This document shows, in pieces, positions 1 through 8,544 of a stretch of DNA of 64,000 bases. Source of the DNA: CALBPI01 sp963922335 (GTDB lineage Bacteria; Pseudomonadota; Gammaproteobacteria; Steroidobacterales; Woeseiaceae); assembly GCA_963922335.1 (NCBI GenBank), contig CAWUIB010000002.1, forward strand, positions 310,001 to 374,000, given 5' to 3'. The translations under genes were made by a program, and so were the position numbers. Within the stretch, counting starts at the first letter, position 1, and every line of letters starts with the position of its first letter. The notes below the pieces were generated by a model. That model was not told where the DNA came from and did no database searches. It saw only the letters and a program-made list of their open reading frames with translations.

Positions 1-861
1 CAGCTCTACCTCTGTGCGTTGCACGAGATCACCAATGTAGTTGATGCTTTCCGCTTTCAAGCAGTTAGCCGAACGCACGGTCAACTCTAGTTCGTCCACC
101 GGACGCAAAAGAATCGGATCGACCTGCGCTTCCGCAGAAGCAGCCGTGTTGTCTTCCTGACCCTGCAGGTCAACAAACACACTGAGCTGATCTTTAAGAA
201 TGCTGCCCGCTCGGCGAATCGCTTCTTCAGGATCGATCGTCCCGTTCGTCTCGATATCGATGAGCAATTTATCGAGGTCAGTGCGCTGCTCTACACGCGC
301 CGCGTCGACGCTGTAGGTCACCCGTCGAATTGGGCTAAAAGAGGCGTCCAACTGCAAACGACCGATTGGGCCTGTTTGCTCCTCAAACGTCGCTCGCTTG
401 GCCGCTGGACGATACCCACGACCGCGTTCAACACGAAGCATCATTCGCAGTTCGCCATCTTTGGTCAAAGTGGCAATGACGTGATCCGGATTGGCGACTT
501 CAACGTCATGGTCGGTCTGGATATCACCAGCAGTGACGGGTCCCGGACCTTGTTTGACGATAGTGAGCTCAGCACTCTCACGACCGTGCATGGTCAGAGC
601 AACCTGTTTCAGGTTCAGGAGGATGTCGACAACATCTTCCTGCACGCCTTCGACGCTGGTGTACTCATGCAGTACGCCTTCGATTTCCGCTTCGACGATC
701 GCCGCACCCGGCATCGAGGAAAGCAAAATTCGGCGCAGTGCATTACCCAGCGTGTGGCCGAAACCGCGCTCAAACGGCTCAATCGTCACACGCGCTTGCG
801 TGTCATCGATCGGCGTTACTTTTACAACGCGTGGCTTCAGAAATTCATTGGTAGATTCCAT
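1..861 (-). CDS. rpoA: RNA polymerase alpha subunit, 3' end outside the window
   Basis: Alpha subunit of RNA polymerase; its N-terminal domain dimerises to nucleate beta and beta' assembly and its C-terminal domain contacts UP elements and activators. Reading the minus strand from the ATG at 861 gives 287 codons without a stop. The conserved alpha-NTD stretch ERGFGHTLGNALRRILLSS is at about residues 30-48, and the alpha-CTD start (LRPVDELELTVRSANCLKAE) is present before the edge. About 40 residues of the C-terminal domain are missing. It follows rpsD by 56 bases, the usual alpha-operon order; rplQ would be expected next, beyond the window. Confidence 0.97.
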   Translation of the reverse strand, partial: MESTNEFLKPRVVKVTPIDDTQARVTIEPFERGFGHTLGNALRRILLSSMPGAAIVEAEIEGVLHEYTSVEGVQEDVVDILLNLKQVALTMHGRESAELTIVKQGPGPVTAGDIQTDHDVEVANPDHVIATLTKDGELRMMLRVERGRGYRPAAKRATFEEQTGPIGRLQLDASFSPIRRVTYSVDAARVEQRTDLDKLLIDIETNGTIDPEEAIRRAGSILKDQLSVFVDLQGQEDNTAASAEAQVDPILLRPVDELELTVRSANCLKAESINYIGDLVQRTEVEL

Positions 862-917
862 CAGAACCTTTACCTCTCTGTCTCGTAACTGTGATGTGGC
901 CTGCTGCGAAGTCTCTA

Positions 918-1538
918 TTACTTCGAGTACAGCTCCACCACGAGGTTTTCGTTGATGTCGGGGAGGATATCTTCACGCTCTGGCAGAGCCTTCAGCGTGC
1001 CGACCATCTTGTCCGCGTCGACTTCAACCCACTCCGGGAACCCGATTTGACCGGCGATTTCCAGAGATGATTTGATCCGCAGCTGCTTCTTCGCTTTCTC
1101 GCGAACAGACACAACGTCACCACCATCAACCTGGTAGGACGGGATGTTCACGATGCTGCCGTTAACCTCGATGCCCTTGTGGCTCACGAGCTGACGTGCT
1201 TCTGCGCGCGTGGAGGCGAAGCCCATTCGGTACACCGTGTTATCAAGGCGTCCTTCGAGCAACTGCAACAGGTTCTCACCGGTTGAGCCTTTCCGTTGTG
1301 CCGCCTTCTTGTAGTAATTACGGAACTGGCGCTCCAGTACGCCGTACATACGACGCAATTTCTGCTTCTCACGCAGCTGCAGGCCGTAGTCGGAGATACG
1401 CGGGCGTCGAGCCGGCGCACCACCGGGAGGTACTTCCAGTTTGCACTTAGACTCCAGCGGGCGAACACCACTCTTCAAGAAGAGATCAGTGCCCTCGCGA
1501 CGGGAGAGCTTGCACTTGGGTCCAATATATCTTGCCAT
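918..1538 (-). CDS. rpsD: 30S ribosomal protein S4
   Basis: Primary 16S rRNA-binding protein that nucleates the 30S body; in E. coli it is also the translational repressor of the alpha operon. The 206-residue product has the E. coli length, starts MARYIGPKCKLSRREG, and carries the S4 RNA-binding fold in its middle (RLDNTVYRMGFASTRAEARQ). It lies between rpsK and rpoA as in other gammaproteobacteria. The gap before rpsM is only 33 bases, so no long E. coli-like alpha-operon pseudoknot leader is evident; whether S4 autoregulation is kept is not shown by the sequence. Confidence 0.98.
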   Translation of the reverse strand: MARYIGPKCKLSRREGTDLFLKSGVRPLESKCKLEVPPGGAPARRPRISDYGLQLREKQKLRRMYGVLERQFRNYYKKAAQRKGSTGENLLQLLEGRLDNTVYRMGFASTRAEARQLVSHKGIEVNGSIVNIPSYQVDGGDVVSVREKAKKQLRIKSSLEIAGQIGFPEWVEVDADKMVGTLKALPEREDILPDINENLVVELYSK

Positions 1539-1562
1539 CTTTCGTTCCTGTCCCTGTTCTCG

Positions 1563-1949
1563 CTAGACGCGGCGCCGCTTCGGCGGCCGGCAGCCGTTGT
1601 GCGGGATCGGTGTGACGTCGTTGATGTGTTGAATCTTGTAGCCGCAGCCGTTCAACGCGCGAACCGCAGACTCACGTCCCGGGCCCGGGCCCCAAACGCG
1701 AACGTCAAGGTTCTTAAGCCCATATTCCTGTGCTGCACGTCCTGCCTTGTCAGCAGCGACCTGCGCTGCGAACGGCGTTGACTTACGCGAGCCGCGGAAC
1801 CCACAGCCACCGGCGGTTGCCCACGACAAAGCATTGCCCTGGCGATCGGTGATCGTGATGATCGTATTGTTGAACGAGGCGTGGATGTGCGCGATGCCAT
1901 CCTGAACCTGGCGTTTGATCTTCTTGCGAGAAGGTTTTGATTGAGCCAT
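1563..1949 (-). CDS. rpsK: 30S ribosomal protein S11
   Basis: Platform protein of the 30S subunit that lines the mRNA exit channel near the E site. The 128-residue product matches the family length. Family signatures are visible: HIHASFNNTIITITDRQGN near the N terminus and the basic C-terminal tail ending PPKRRRV. It follows rpsM by 15 bases and precedes rpsD by 24, consistent with one transcript. Confidence 0.98.
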   Translation of the reverse strand: MAQSKPSRKKIKRQVQDGIAHIHASFNNTIITITDRQGNALSWATAGGCGFRGSRKSTPFAAQVAADKAGRAAQEYGLKNLDVRVWGPGPGRESAVRALNGCGYKIQHINDVTPIPHNGCRPPKRRRV

Positions 1950-1964
1950 TTGTTTCGTTCCTGA

Positions 1965-2321
1965 TTATCGACGTACCGGACGACGCGGTCCCTTGCGGGT
2001 GCGTGCGTTGGTGCGAGTCCGTTGGCCACGCAGTGGCAATCCACGACGGTGACGAATACCGCGGTAGCAGCCGAGGTCCATCAAACGCTTGATGTTCATC
2101 GACGTCTCACGGCGCAGATCGCCCTCCACGGTAAACTTTGCAACTTCGTCGCGAAGTTTCGCTACTTCCGGCTCTGCCAAGTCTTTTACCGCTACGTGCT
2201 CGGCAACGTTCGCCGCCTCGCAAATCTGCTTTGCGCGCGTCGGTCCGATGCCGTAAATGCTGGTCAGCGCGATTACCACGTGCTTATTGACCGGGATGTT
2301 TATGCCTGCAATACGGGCCAC
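1965..2321 (-). CDS. rpsM: 30S ribosomal protein S13
   Basis: Head protein of the 30S subunit that forms bridges to the 50S subunit and contacts P-site tRNA. It has 118 residues, starts MARIAGINIPVNKHVVIALT and ends in the typical basic tail (RTNARTRKGPRRPVRR). It is the first gene of the alpha-operon segment here, following rpmJ by 33 bases. Confidence 0.98.
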   Translation of the reverse strand: MARIAGINIPVNKHVVIALTSIYGIGPTRAKQICEAANVAEHVAVKDLAEPEVAKLRDEVAKFTVEGDLRRETSMNIKRLMDLGCYRGIRHRRGLPLRGQRTRTNARTRKGPRRPVRR

Positions 2322-2354
2322 AGTATCTTCCTCTTAGTCGCGAGTGCTGTCAGG

Positions 2355-2468
2355 TTAGCCCTGACGCTGCTTATGGCGAGCGTCGGTACAAATCACTCGC
2401 AAAACACCGTTTCTGCGAATCACCTTGCAGTTGCGGCAAATTTTCTTAACCGATGCTCTAACTTTCAT
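2355..2468 (-). CDS. rpmJ: 50S ribosomal protein L36, zinc-binding type
   Basis: Smallest large-subunit protein, bound in the 23S rRNA core. The 37-residue product starts MKVRASVKKICRNCKV. It keeps the zinc ligand pattern CXXC followed by Cys and His (CRNC, then ICTDARH), so it is the zinc-binding (C+) form. A longer open frame runs upstream into secY, but the ATG at 2468 gives the exact family length. It sits between secY and rpsM, its standard place. Confidence 0.96.
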   Translation of the reverse strand: MKVRASVKKICRNCKVIRRNGVLRVICTDARHKQRQG

Positions 2469-2506
2469 TTCCTGCTCCACAGCGCTCAACGCGAGCGCAT
2501 GCCGCC

Positions 2507-3859
2507 CTACGTGCGGCTGTAATTCCTGATGTTGGCTTTCTTCATCATCCCCTCGTACTGCTGAGACATGGTGTGCGCCTTCAACTGCTGCATGAAGTCC
2601 ATGGTCACGACGACAAGAATGAGCAACGACGTACCGCCGAAGTTGAACGGCACGCTCGGGAAGAACATGCGGACCAATTCCGGAATCAGGCATACGCCGG
2701 TGATGTAAAGTGCACCCCAGAACGTCAGTCGGGTGAGCACCTTGTCGATGTACTCGCCGGTCTGTTGACCAGGACGAATACCTTGAATGAACGCACCCGA
2801 TCGCTTCAGGTTGTCTGCGACTTCACGCGAGTTGTACATCAACGCTGTGTAGAAGAAGCAGAAGAAAGCGACCAGAGCACCGTAAAGCACGATGTAGATC
2901 GGCTGCCCCGGAGACAATGCGGCGCCTACACGCTGCAGCGTCTGCGTCAGAGTGCCCGGATCCGGGTTCGCGCCGCTGAATTGTACCAAAGTCACGGGGA
3001 ACAAAAGCAAGCTCGAGGCGAAGATCGGTGGGATAACGCCCGACATATTCACTTTAAACGGCAAGTGCGTTGATTGAGCCTGCATCATCCGCCGACCCTG
3101 TTGGCGTCGTGCGTAGTGGACCGTGATGCGACGCTGCGCACTCTCCATGTAAACGACGAACACCGTCATCGCGATGAATGCGATCAAAATGATCAACGCC
3201 AGTGCCGGTGACATGGTGCCATTGCTAACCAGCTCCGCCGTGCCTGCGATCGCACCCGGCATACCGGCGATGATGCCCGCGAGGATGATGATCGAGATAC
3301 CGTTCCCGACGCCACGCTCGGTGATTTGCTCGCCGAGCCACATCAGGAACATCGTACCGGTGACGAGCGAGATGACGCACAACACCATGAAGCTGATGCC
3401 CGGATTCACGACAAGGTTTGGCTGGTTCTGAATCGCGTACGCCGCGCCGAACGACTGGATCAATGCTAGTAGCAAAGTGCCCCGGCGGGTGTAGTCGGTA
3501 ATCTTGCGCCGGCCGGATTCGCCCTCTTTCTTGAGTTTGGCGAGGCTCGGGACAACAACGGCTGCCATCTGCATCACGATAGACGCGGAGATGTAAGGCA
3601 TTACGCCCAGGGCGAAGATCCCAAAACGCTGAAGCGCTCCGCCTGAGAACATATTGAACATGGCAAGGATGTTGCCGGACTGTTGCTCAAAGAACTCCGT
3701 CAGCTGCAACGGATCGATACCCGGCACGGGCACGAATGTGCCGATCCGGTACACAATCAGTGCGCCGATCAGGAACATGAGGCGCTGGCGCAACTCATCG
3801 AGCTTGCCCGATTGAGCTAGTCCTGCTGCCATTTCCTCGTTTTTGCGATTCTTTGCCAT
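2507..3859 (-). CDS. secY: Protein translocase channel subunit SecY
   Basis: Pore-forming subunit of the SecYEG translocon in the inner membrane. The 450-residue product has about ten hydrophobic segments. Family hallmarks include the first loop region GTFVPVPGIDP, the cytoplasmic loop with TDYTRRGTLLLALIQS, and GQQTGEYIDKVLTRLT near the C terminus. It is the penultimate gene of the spc segment, following rplO by 27 bases. Its partner secE lies at 29682-30062 in the same window. Confidence 0.98.
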   Translation of the reverse strand: MAKNRKNEEMAAGLAQSGKLDELRQRLMFLIGALIVYRIGTFVPVPGIDPLQLTEFFEQQSGNILAMFNMFSGGALQRFGIFALGVMPYISASIVMQMAAVVVPSLAKLKKEGESGRRKITDYTRRGTLLLALIQSFGAAYAIQNQPNLVVNPGISFMVLCVISLVTGTMFLMWLGEQITERGVGNGISIIILAGIIAGMPGAIAGTAELVSNGTMSPALALIILIAFIAMTVFVVYMESAQRRITVHYARRQQGRRMMQAQSTHLPFKVNMSGVIPPIFASSLLLFPVTLVQFSGANPDPGTLTQTLQRVGAALSPGQPIYIVLYGALVAFFCFFYTALMYNSREVADNLKRSGAFIQGIRPGQQTGEYIDKVLTRLTFWGALYITGVCLIPELVRMFFPSVPFNFGGTSLLILVVVTMDFMQQLKAHTMSQQYEGMMKKANIRNYSRT

Positions 3860-3886
3860 GAGTATCTGTTAAGTCAGTCTTAGTGC

Positions 3887-4321
3887 TCAGTCTTCGATCG
3901 TGCCGCCGGCAGCTTCGATCGCTTTGCGTGCGCCCGGCGTTACCGCGATGCCTTTGAGCGTCACTGCTTTCTCAATTTTTCCGGAGTCGATCACCTTGAC
4001 CTTCAGAGTCTGAGCCGGCACGAGACGTGCGCGTTTCAGTGACAACAGGTCAACGGTGTCGCCTTCAACCAGCGCCAGTTCGTGCAGGCGCAGCTCTGCC
4101 GACAGACGAGCCTTCCGAGAGTTAAAACCAACTTTCGGGAGTCGACGCTGCAGCGGCATCTGACCGCCTTCGAAACCGACTTTGTGGTAACCACCGGAGC
4201 GAGCGTGCTGGCCCTTAACACCACGACCACTGGTCTTACCCTGGCCCGCAGAAATACCGCGACCCAGTCGTTTGCCGACCGGCTTACTGCCTTTTGCAGG
4301 CTTGAGTGTGTTCAGACGCAT
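3887..4321 (-). CDS. rplO: 50S ribosomal protein L15
   Basis: Late-assembly 50S protein. The 144-residue product starts MRLNTLKPAKGSK and has the Gly/Arg-rich N-terminal extension of the family (GKRLGRGISAGQGKTSGRGVK) that threads into 23S rRNA. The ATG overlaps the last base of the rpmD stop codon, which suggests translational coupling. Confidence 0.98.
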   Translation of the reverse strand: MRLNTLKPAKGSKPVGKRLGRGISAGQGKTSGRGVKGQHARSGGYHKVGFEGGQMPLQRRLPKVGFNSRKARLSAELRLHELALVEGDTVDLLSLKRARLVPAQTLKVKVIDSGKIEKAVTLKGIAVTPGARKAIEAAGGTIED

Positions 4322-4509
4322 TACGCTTCCTCAACTTTCAACAGGTACGAGACCTGATTGATCATGCCGCGGTTCTCCGGTGTGTCCTCGACTTCAACCG
4401 TGTGGTTGATGCGACGCAGACCGAGCCCGGCGATACTGGCTTTGTGGTTCTTCAGTCGGCCATGCTTGCTCTTGACCAGCGTGACCTTGAGTTTCTTGTT
4501 AGCTGCCAT
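4321..4509 (-). CDS. rpmD: 50S ribosomal protein L30
   Basis: Small 50S protein of 62 residues (MAANKKLKVTLVKSKHGRL at the start, LGLRRINHTVEVEDTP in the middle), typical of bacterial L30. It lies between rpsE, 3 bases away, and rplO, with which it shares one base. Confidence 0.96.
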   Translation of the reverse strand: MAANKKLKVTLVKSKHGRLKNHKASIAGLGLRRINHTVEVEDTPENRGMINQVSYLLKVEEA

Positions 4510-4512
4510 GGC

Positions 4513-5019
4513 TTAACCCAGGATTTCCTCAACAGTCTTGCCACGCTTGGCCGCGACTGATGCCGGTGAGTGGATGTTTCGCAGCCCGTTGATCGTGGCG
4601 CGAACCACGTTGATCGGGTTACGGGAACCATATGACTTCGCGAGCACGTTTCTGACACCCGCGCATTCGAAGACCGCGCGCATTGCACCACCGGCAATCA
4701 CACCCGTACCCTCGGAAGCCGGCTGCATGTAAACGCGAGTCGCGCCGTGTCGTCCCTTAATCTCGTACTGCAGCGTGTCGTCACGCAGATGCACTTTCGC
4801 GAGATTCTTGCGTGCCGCCTGCATCGCTTTCTGGATAGCGATCGGGACTTCACGCGCCTTGCCATAACCGAAACCCACGCTGCCGTTGCCGTCGCCGACG
4901 ACAGTCAGTGCCGTGAATCCAAACTGACGGCCACCTTTGACCACCTTGGCTACACGATTCACCGCTACCAGTTTTTCAACCAGATCGTCGCCGCTGTTTT
5001 GCTTGTCGTTCTTTGCCAT
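4513..5019 (-). CDS. rpsE: 30S ribosomal protein S5
   Basis: 30S body protein involved in decoding accuracy and in mRNA unwinding at the entry tunnel. It has 168 residues. The N-terminal double-stranded RNA-binding part (VNRVAKVVKGGRQFGFTALT) and the central VGFGYGKAREVPIAIQKA stretch are intact. It follows rplR by 14 bases. Confidence 0.98.
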   Translation of the reverse strand: MAKNDKQNSGDDLVEKLVAVNRVAKVVKGGRQFGFTALTVVGDGNGSVGFGYGKAREVPIAIQKAMQAARKNLAKVHLRDDTLQYEIKGRHGATRVYMQPASEGTGVIAGGAMRAVFECAGVRNVLAKSYGSRNPINVVRATINGLRNIHSPASVAAKRGKTVEEILG

Positions 5020-5033
5020 GTTCAGTTCAGTTC

Positions 5034-5393
5034 CTAGAATTTGAGACCCGCTTCACGCGCCGCGTCGGCAAGCGCCTTCACACGACCGTGGTAGCGGTAG
5101 CCCGAGCGATCGAAAGCGACCTTCTCGATACCTGCTGCTTTCGCCTTTTCTGCGATCTGCTTGCCCACCGCTTCCGCGGCGCTTACGTTGCCCGTGGACT
5201 TGAGCTCCTCGCGGAGCGCTTTCTGCACCGTCGAAGCTGCAGCGAGAACGGTAGAGCCGTCTGCTGCAAGGATCTGCGCGTAAATGTGACGCGGGGTGCG
5301 ATAGACGCTCAGGCGCTCTGTGCCCAACTCGCGAATCTTGGCGCGAGTGCGGCGTGCCCGACGCAGTCGATTGTCCTTTTTGCTCAGTTTCAT
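5034..5393 (-). CDS. rplR: 50S ribosomal protein L18
   Basis: 5S rRNA-binding protein of the central protuberance, acting with L5 and L25. The product has 119 residues, a basic N terminus (MKLSKKDNRLRRARRTRAKI) and the family C-terminal motif FDRSGYRYHGRVKALADAAR. It lies in standard order between rplF and rpsE. Confidence 0.97.
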   Translation of the reverse strand: MKLSKKDNRLRRARRTRAKIRELGTERLSVYRTPRHIYAQILAADGSTVLAAASTVQKALREELKSTGNVSAAEAVGKQIAEKAKAAGIEKVAFDRSGYRYHGRVKALADAAREAGLKF

Positions 5394-5437
5394 GTTTGGT
5401 CTCCAGCCACGATCCGGTTAAACGCCCGGACGCCGGC

Positions 5438-5971
5438 TTACTTCTTCTTCGCCTCTTTACGAACAACGTTCTCGTCGCTGTAGCGCACACCCTTGCCTTT
5501 GTAAGGCTCCGGCGGACGATAGGCACGAATCTCTGCGGCAACCTGACCAACAACCTGCTTGTCAGCGCCTTTCAATACGATCTCGGTCTGGCTCGGCGTT
5601 TCTACGGTGACGCCCTCCGGCATCGCGTGCACGACCGGATGCGAGAAACCCAGCGTAAGGTTGAGGTTGCTACCCTGCGCCTGCGCACGGTAGCCAACAC
5701 CGACCAGCGTCAGTTTCTTCTCCCAACCCTCGCTGACGCCCTGCACCATGTTGGCGAGCAGCGCCCGTGTGGTGCCTGCCATCGCACGAGCGAACCGAGA
5801 TCCGCTGCGGGCTTTCACGGTCAACGTGCCGTTTTCTTCTTCAAGATCAACTTCACTGTTCAGCGCCATGGACAGGTTGCCCTTGCTGCCTTTCAGAGAG
5901 ATGTCCTGGCCGCTGCGCTGAAGCTCAACGCCCTTCGGCAAGGTGATCGGTTGTTTCGCGATGCGAGACAT
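5438..5971 (-). CDS. rplF: 50S ribosomal protein L6
   Basis: 50S protein at the base of the L7/L12 stalk near the factor-binding site. The 177-residue product starts MSRIAKQPITLPKGVE. The C-terminal signature IRAYRPPEPYKGKGVRY is intact. It lies between rpsH and rplR with short gaps. Confidence 0.98.
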   Translation of the reverse strand: MSRIAKQPITLPKGVELQRSGQDISLKGSKGNLSMALNSEVDLEEENGTLTVKARSGSRFARAMAGTTRALLANMVQGVSEGWEKKLTLVGVGYRAQAQGSNLNLTLGFSHPVVHAMPEGVTVETPSQTEIVLKGADKQVVGQVAAEIRAYRPPEPYKGKGVRYSDENVVRKEAKKK

Positions 5972-5989
5972 AGTCTTAATTCCGTTGTG

Positions 5990-6385
5990 TTACGAGACGA
6001 GGCAAATAACCTCGCCCCCGATACCTTTGGCGCGTGCCTCACGATCACTCATGACGCCCGCAGACGTTGAAACGATGGCGACACCCAGACCACCGAGTAC
6101 TTTCGGCAGTTCACCGGTCTGGCGGTAAATTCGCAGACCTGGCTTGCTCACGCGTTTGATCTTTTCGATCACAGGCGTGCCCTCGTGGTAGCGCAGCGTC
6201 AGAGTCAGCTCTGACTTTGCGCCTTCCTTCTGGACATCGACGCGGTCGATGTAACCCTCGTCCTTCAGGACGTTGGCAATCGCCACCTTGGCATTCGACG
6301 AAGGCATCTTGACCTCAGTCTTGCGCGCTTTCTGTGCGTTGCGAATGCGTGTCAGCATATCGGCGATCGGATCACTCATACTCAT
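5990..6385 (-). CDS. rpsH: 30S ribosomal protein S8
   Basis: Primary binder of the 16S rRNA central domain and, in E. coli, the translational repressor of the spc operon. It has 131 residues, starts MSMSDPIADMLTRIRNAQ and has the conserved GLGVAIVSTSAGVMSDREAR stretch near its end. A second ATG two codons in would give the same protein less two residues. I could not identify an S8-binding hairpin before rplE by eye. Confidence 0.98.
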   Translation of the reverse strand: MSMSDPIADMLTRIRNAQKARKTEVKMPSSNAKVAIANVLKDEGYIDRVDVQKEGAKSELTLTLRYHEGTPVIEKIKRVSKPGLRIYRQTGELPKVLGGLGVAIVSTSAGVMSDREARAKGIGGEVICLVS

Positions 6386-6399
6386 CGTGCAACCCTCCC

Positions 6400-6705
6400 T
6401 TACCAGCTAGCCTTGGACAGGCCGGGGATTTCACCTTTCATGGTGGCTTCCCGCAGCTTGTTCCGCGCCAGTCCGAACTTCCGATAGAACCCATGCGGGC
6501 GACCGGTGATCGAGCATCGGTTACGCATACGTACCGGCGCGGCGTCGCGCGGCATGGCGCTCAGCTTCGCAACAGCAGCGTCCACTTCTTCGACACTTGA
6601 GTTCGGGTTACTGATCACAGCTTTCAGTGCCGCACGCTTCGCTGCGTACTTGGCAACCAGCTTGGCGCGTTTTACTTCCCGCGCGATCATTGATTTCTTA
6701 GCCAT
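6400..6705 (-). CDS. rpsN: 30S ribosomal protein S14, long zinc-free form
   Basis: 30S head protein. At 101 residues it is the long form; the C-terminal half carries RMRNRCSITGRPHGFYRKFG with one cysteine, so the zinc-binding CXXC pairs of short S14 are absent. It lies between rplE and rpsH as in the spc operon. Confidence 0.97.
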   Translation of the reverse strand: MAKKSMIAREVKRAKLVAKYAAKRAALKAVISNPNSSVEEVDAAVAKLSAMPRDAAPVRMRNRCSITGRPHGFYRKFGLARNKLREATMKGEIPGLSKASW

Positions 6706-6732
6706 AGGTTTCTACCTGTACCTGTTCCGCGC

Positions 6733-7272
6733 TCAGCGCTTGAACGGAAAACTGAAAGCTTCGAGCAACGCACGCCCTTCATCGGCGTTGCGCGCTGTCG
6801 TTGTGATCGTAATGTCCATGCCACGAACCGCATCCACCTGGTCGTAGTCGATCTCAGGGAAGATGATCTGCTCCTGAACGCCCATCGAGTAGTTGCCCTG
6901 CTTGTCGAATGATTTCGATGACAGGCCTCGGAAGTCGCGGATACGCGGAATTGCAATCGCGATCAGGCGATCGAGGAACTCATACATCCGCTCGCGGCGC
7001 AGCGTTACCTTACAGCCGATCGGGTAGCCTTCCCGGATTTTGAAGCCCGCGACGGACTTACGCGCGTTACATACCACCGGCTTTTGACCGGCGATTGCTG
7101 TCATGTCGCGTACCGCGTTCTCCATGACTTTCTTATCCGCAACGGCTTCACCGACACCCATGTTCAAGGTGATTTTCGTGATCCGCGGCACCTCCATGAC
7201 GTTCGCGACACCCAACTTTTCCTTGAGTGCCGGCACCACGGTGTCCCGGTAATGTTCTTGCAATCTCGCCAT
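6733..7272 (-). CDS. rplE: 50S ribosomal protein L5
   Basis: 5S rRNA-binding protein of the central protuberance that contacts P-site tRNA and the 30S head. It has 179 residues with family blocks ITLNMGVGEAVADKKVMENA, SVAGFKIREGYPIGCKVTLR and FPEIDYDQVDAVRGMDITI. It follows rplX by 28 bases. Confidence 0.98.
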   Translation of the reverse strand: MARLQEHYRDTVVPALKEKLGVANVMEVPRITKITLNMGVGEAVADKKVMENAVRDMTAIAGQKPVVCNARKSVAGFKIREGYPIGCKVTLRRERMYEFLDRLIAIAIPRIRDFRGLSSKSFDKQGNYSMGVQEQIIFPEIDYDQVDAVRGMDITITTTARNADEGRALLEAFSFPFKR

Positions 7273-7300
7273 ATTAACTCAGTGACGTCGCCTCTCCGGC

Positions 7301-7621
7301 TTAAACGTCTACCGCCTCGTTGGAAGAACGGAACACACGGGACTTCTTCCCGTCTTTCCCAATTTCAATACCGACCCGATCACCCTTCTTGGTCTTCGGG
7401 TTGAAGATCTGGACATTCGAGCGATGAATCGGCATCGCTTTGTCCTTAATGCCGCCAGGCTCGCCCACATTCGGGTTCGCTTTCACGTGCTTGCGCGCGA
7501 TGTTGATGCCTTCCACCAACAGGCGGTCCTCGTCGGCCAGTACCTCGAGCACTGTCCCGGTGCGACCTTTGTCTTTTCCTGTGATGACGATGACGTCATC
7601 GCCTTTACGAATCTTTTGCAT
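7301..7621 (-). CDS. rplX: 50S ribosomal protein L24
   Basis: Assembly-initiator protein of the 50S subunit. The 106-residue product has an N-terminal KOW motif (IRKGDDVIVITGKDKGRTGT) and the family block GGIKDKAMPIHRSNVQIFNP. It is separated from rplN by 51 bases that contain a 14-base tandem duplication. Confidence 0.97.
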   Translation of the reverse strand: MQKIRKGDDVIVITGKDKGRTGTVLEVLADEDRLLVEGINIARKHVKANPNVGEPGGIKDKAMPIHRSNVQIFNPKTKKGDRVGIEIGKDGKKSRVFRSSNEAVDV

Positions 7622-7637
7622 GTTCCTAATACCCTGC

Positions 7638-7665
7638 TTGGTAGGCCCTAGTTGGTAGGCCCTAA
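7638..7665. repeat. 14-base tandem duplication between rplN and rplX
   Basis: The unit TTGGTAGGCCCTAG occurs at 7638-7651 and again, with one changed base, at 7652-7665. It lies just downstream of the rplN stop and upstream of the rplX start codon, in the leader of rplX. It looks like a recent slippage or duplication event; no function is evident. Confidence 0.85.
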
Positions 7666-7672
7666 GGCACCC

Positions 7673-8041
7673 CTAGAGAACCTCCGGAGCCAGTGACACG
7701 ATCTTCATGAACTGGTTGCCGCGCAGCTCGCGGGTCACCGGACCGAAGATGCGAGTGCCGATCGGCTCAAGCTTGCTGTTCAGCAATACGGCTGCGTTGC
7801 CGTCGAAGCGAATCAGCGAGCCGTCCTTACGGCGAACACCCTTGCGCGTGCGAACGACGACGGCGTTATAGACCTCGCCCTTCTTCACCTTGCCGCGCGG
7901 GATAGCGTCTTTGACGCTTACCTTGATGACATCGCCAACGCCGGCATAGCGGCGCTTGGAACCACCAAGGACCTTGATGCACATCACACGGCGTGCACCA
8001 CTGTTGTCGGCTGCGTCGAGCACTGTCTGCATCTGAATCAT
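7673..8041 (-). CDS. rplN: 50S ribosomal protein L14
   Basis: 50S protein forming an intersubunit bridge near the sarcin-ricin loop. The 122-residue product starts MIQMQTVLDAADNSGARRVM and has the family signature VVVRTRKGVRRKDGSLIRFD. It begins the spc-type gene set and follows rpsQ by 15 bases, with no sign of a separate promoter. Confidence 0.98.
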   Translation of the reverse strand: MIQMQTVLDAADNSGARRVMCIKVLGGSKRRYAGVGDVIKVSVKDAIPRGKVKKGEVYNAVVVRTRKGVRRKDGSLIRFDGNAAVLLNSKLEPIGTRIFGPVTRELRGNQFMKIVSLAPEVL

Positions 8042-8056
8042 GGTTGCTGTCCTGCT

Positions 8057-8326
8057 TTAGCGTTCGGTAGCACGTTCGACGACCTCAACGACACGCCACG
8101 ACTTCTGCTTGGAAATCGGGCTGCACTCGCTGATGGCCACCGTATCGCCACTGCGACACTCGTTATTCTCGTCATGCGCCTTCAGTTTGGTCGTACGGCG
8201 GATGTATTTGCCGTAGACGCTGTGGCGTACCAGGCGCTCGATCGCCACCGATACGGTCTTGTCCATCTTGTCGGACACGACCTTGCCGATAACGCGGCGC
8301 TCTGTTGTTGCGTTCGCTTCGCTCAT
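8057..8326 (-). CDS. rpsQ: 30S ribosomal protein S17
   Basis: 16S rRNA-binding protein of the 30S body. It has 89 residues with an OB-fold and the family motif GKVVSDKMDKTVSVAIERLV. It lies between rpmC, 11 bases away, and rplN. Confidence 0.97.
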   Translation of the reverse strand: MSEANATTERRVIGKVVSDKMDKTVSVAIERLVRHSVYGKYIRRTTKLKAHDENNECRSGDTVAISECSPISKQKSWRVVEVVERATER

Positions 8327-8337
8327 CTTTCGTTTCC

Positions 8338-8544
8338 TTAACTGGCGTCAACCGCTTTCGCGGTCTCTGCCATCACCGTTTTGATGCGCGCGATATCACG
8401 ACGCACACGACGCAAGTCGTTCTGCTGGACTTCCTGGCCGGTTGCACGCTGCATGCGCAGGTTGAACTGCTCGCGGCGCAGTTTCAGCAACTCGTCCTGA
8501 AGACCGGCACCATCCATTTCTCGAAGTTCTGCTGCCTTCATCAC
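8338..8544 (-). CDS. rpmC: 50S ribosomal protein L29
   Basis: Small helical 50S protein near the tunnel exit that contributes to the docking site for SRP and trigger factor. It has 68 residues with two predicted helices; the conserved block QLNLR-type region appears here as RREQFNLRMQRATGQ. Its ATG overlaps the rplP stop codon by four bases, indicating translational coupling. Confidence 0.95.
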   Translation of the reverse strand: MMKAAELREMDGAGLQDELLKLRREQFNLRMQRATGQEVQQNDLRRVRRDIARIKTVMAETAKAVDAS

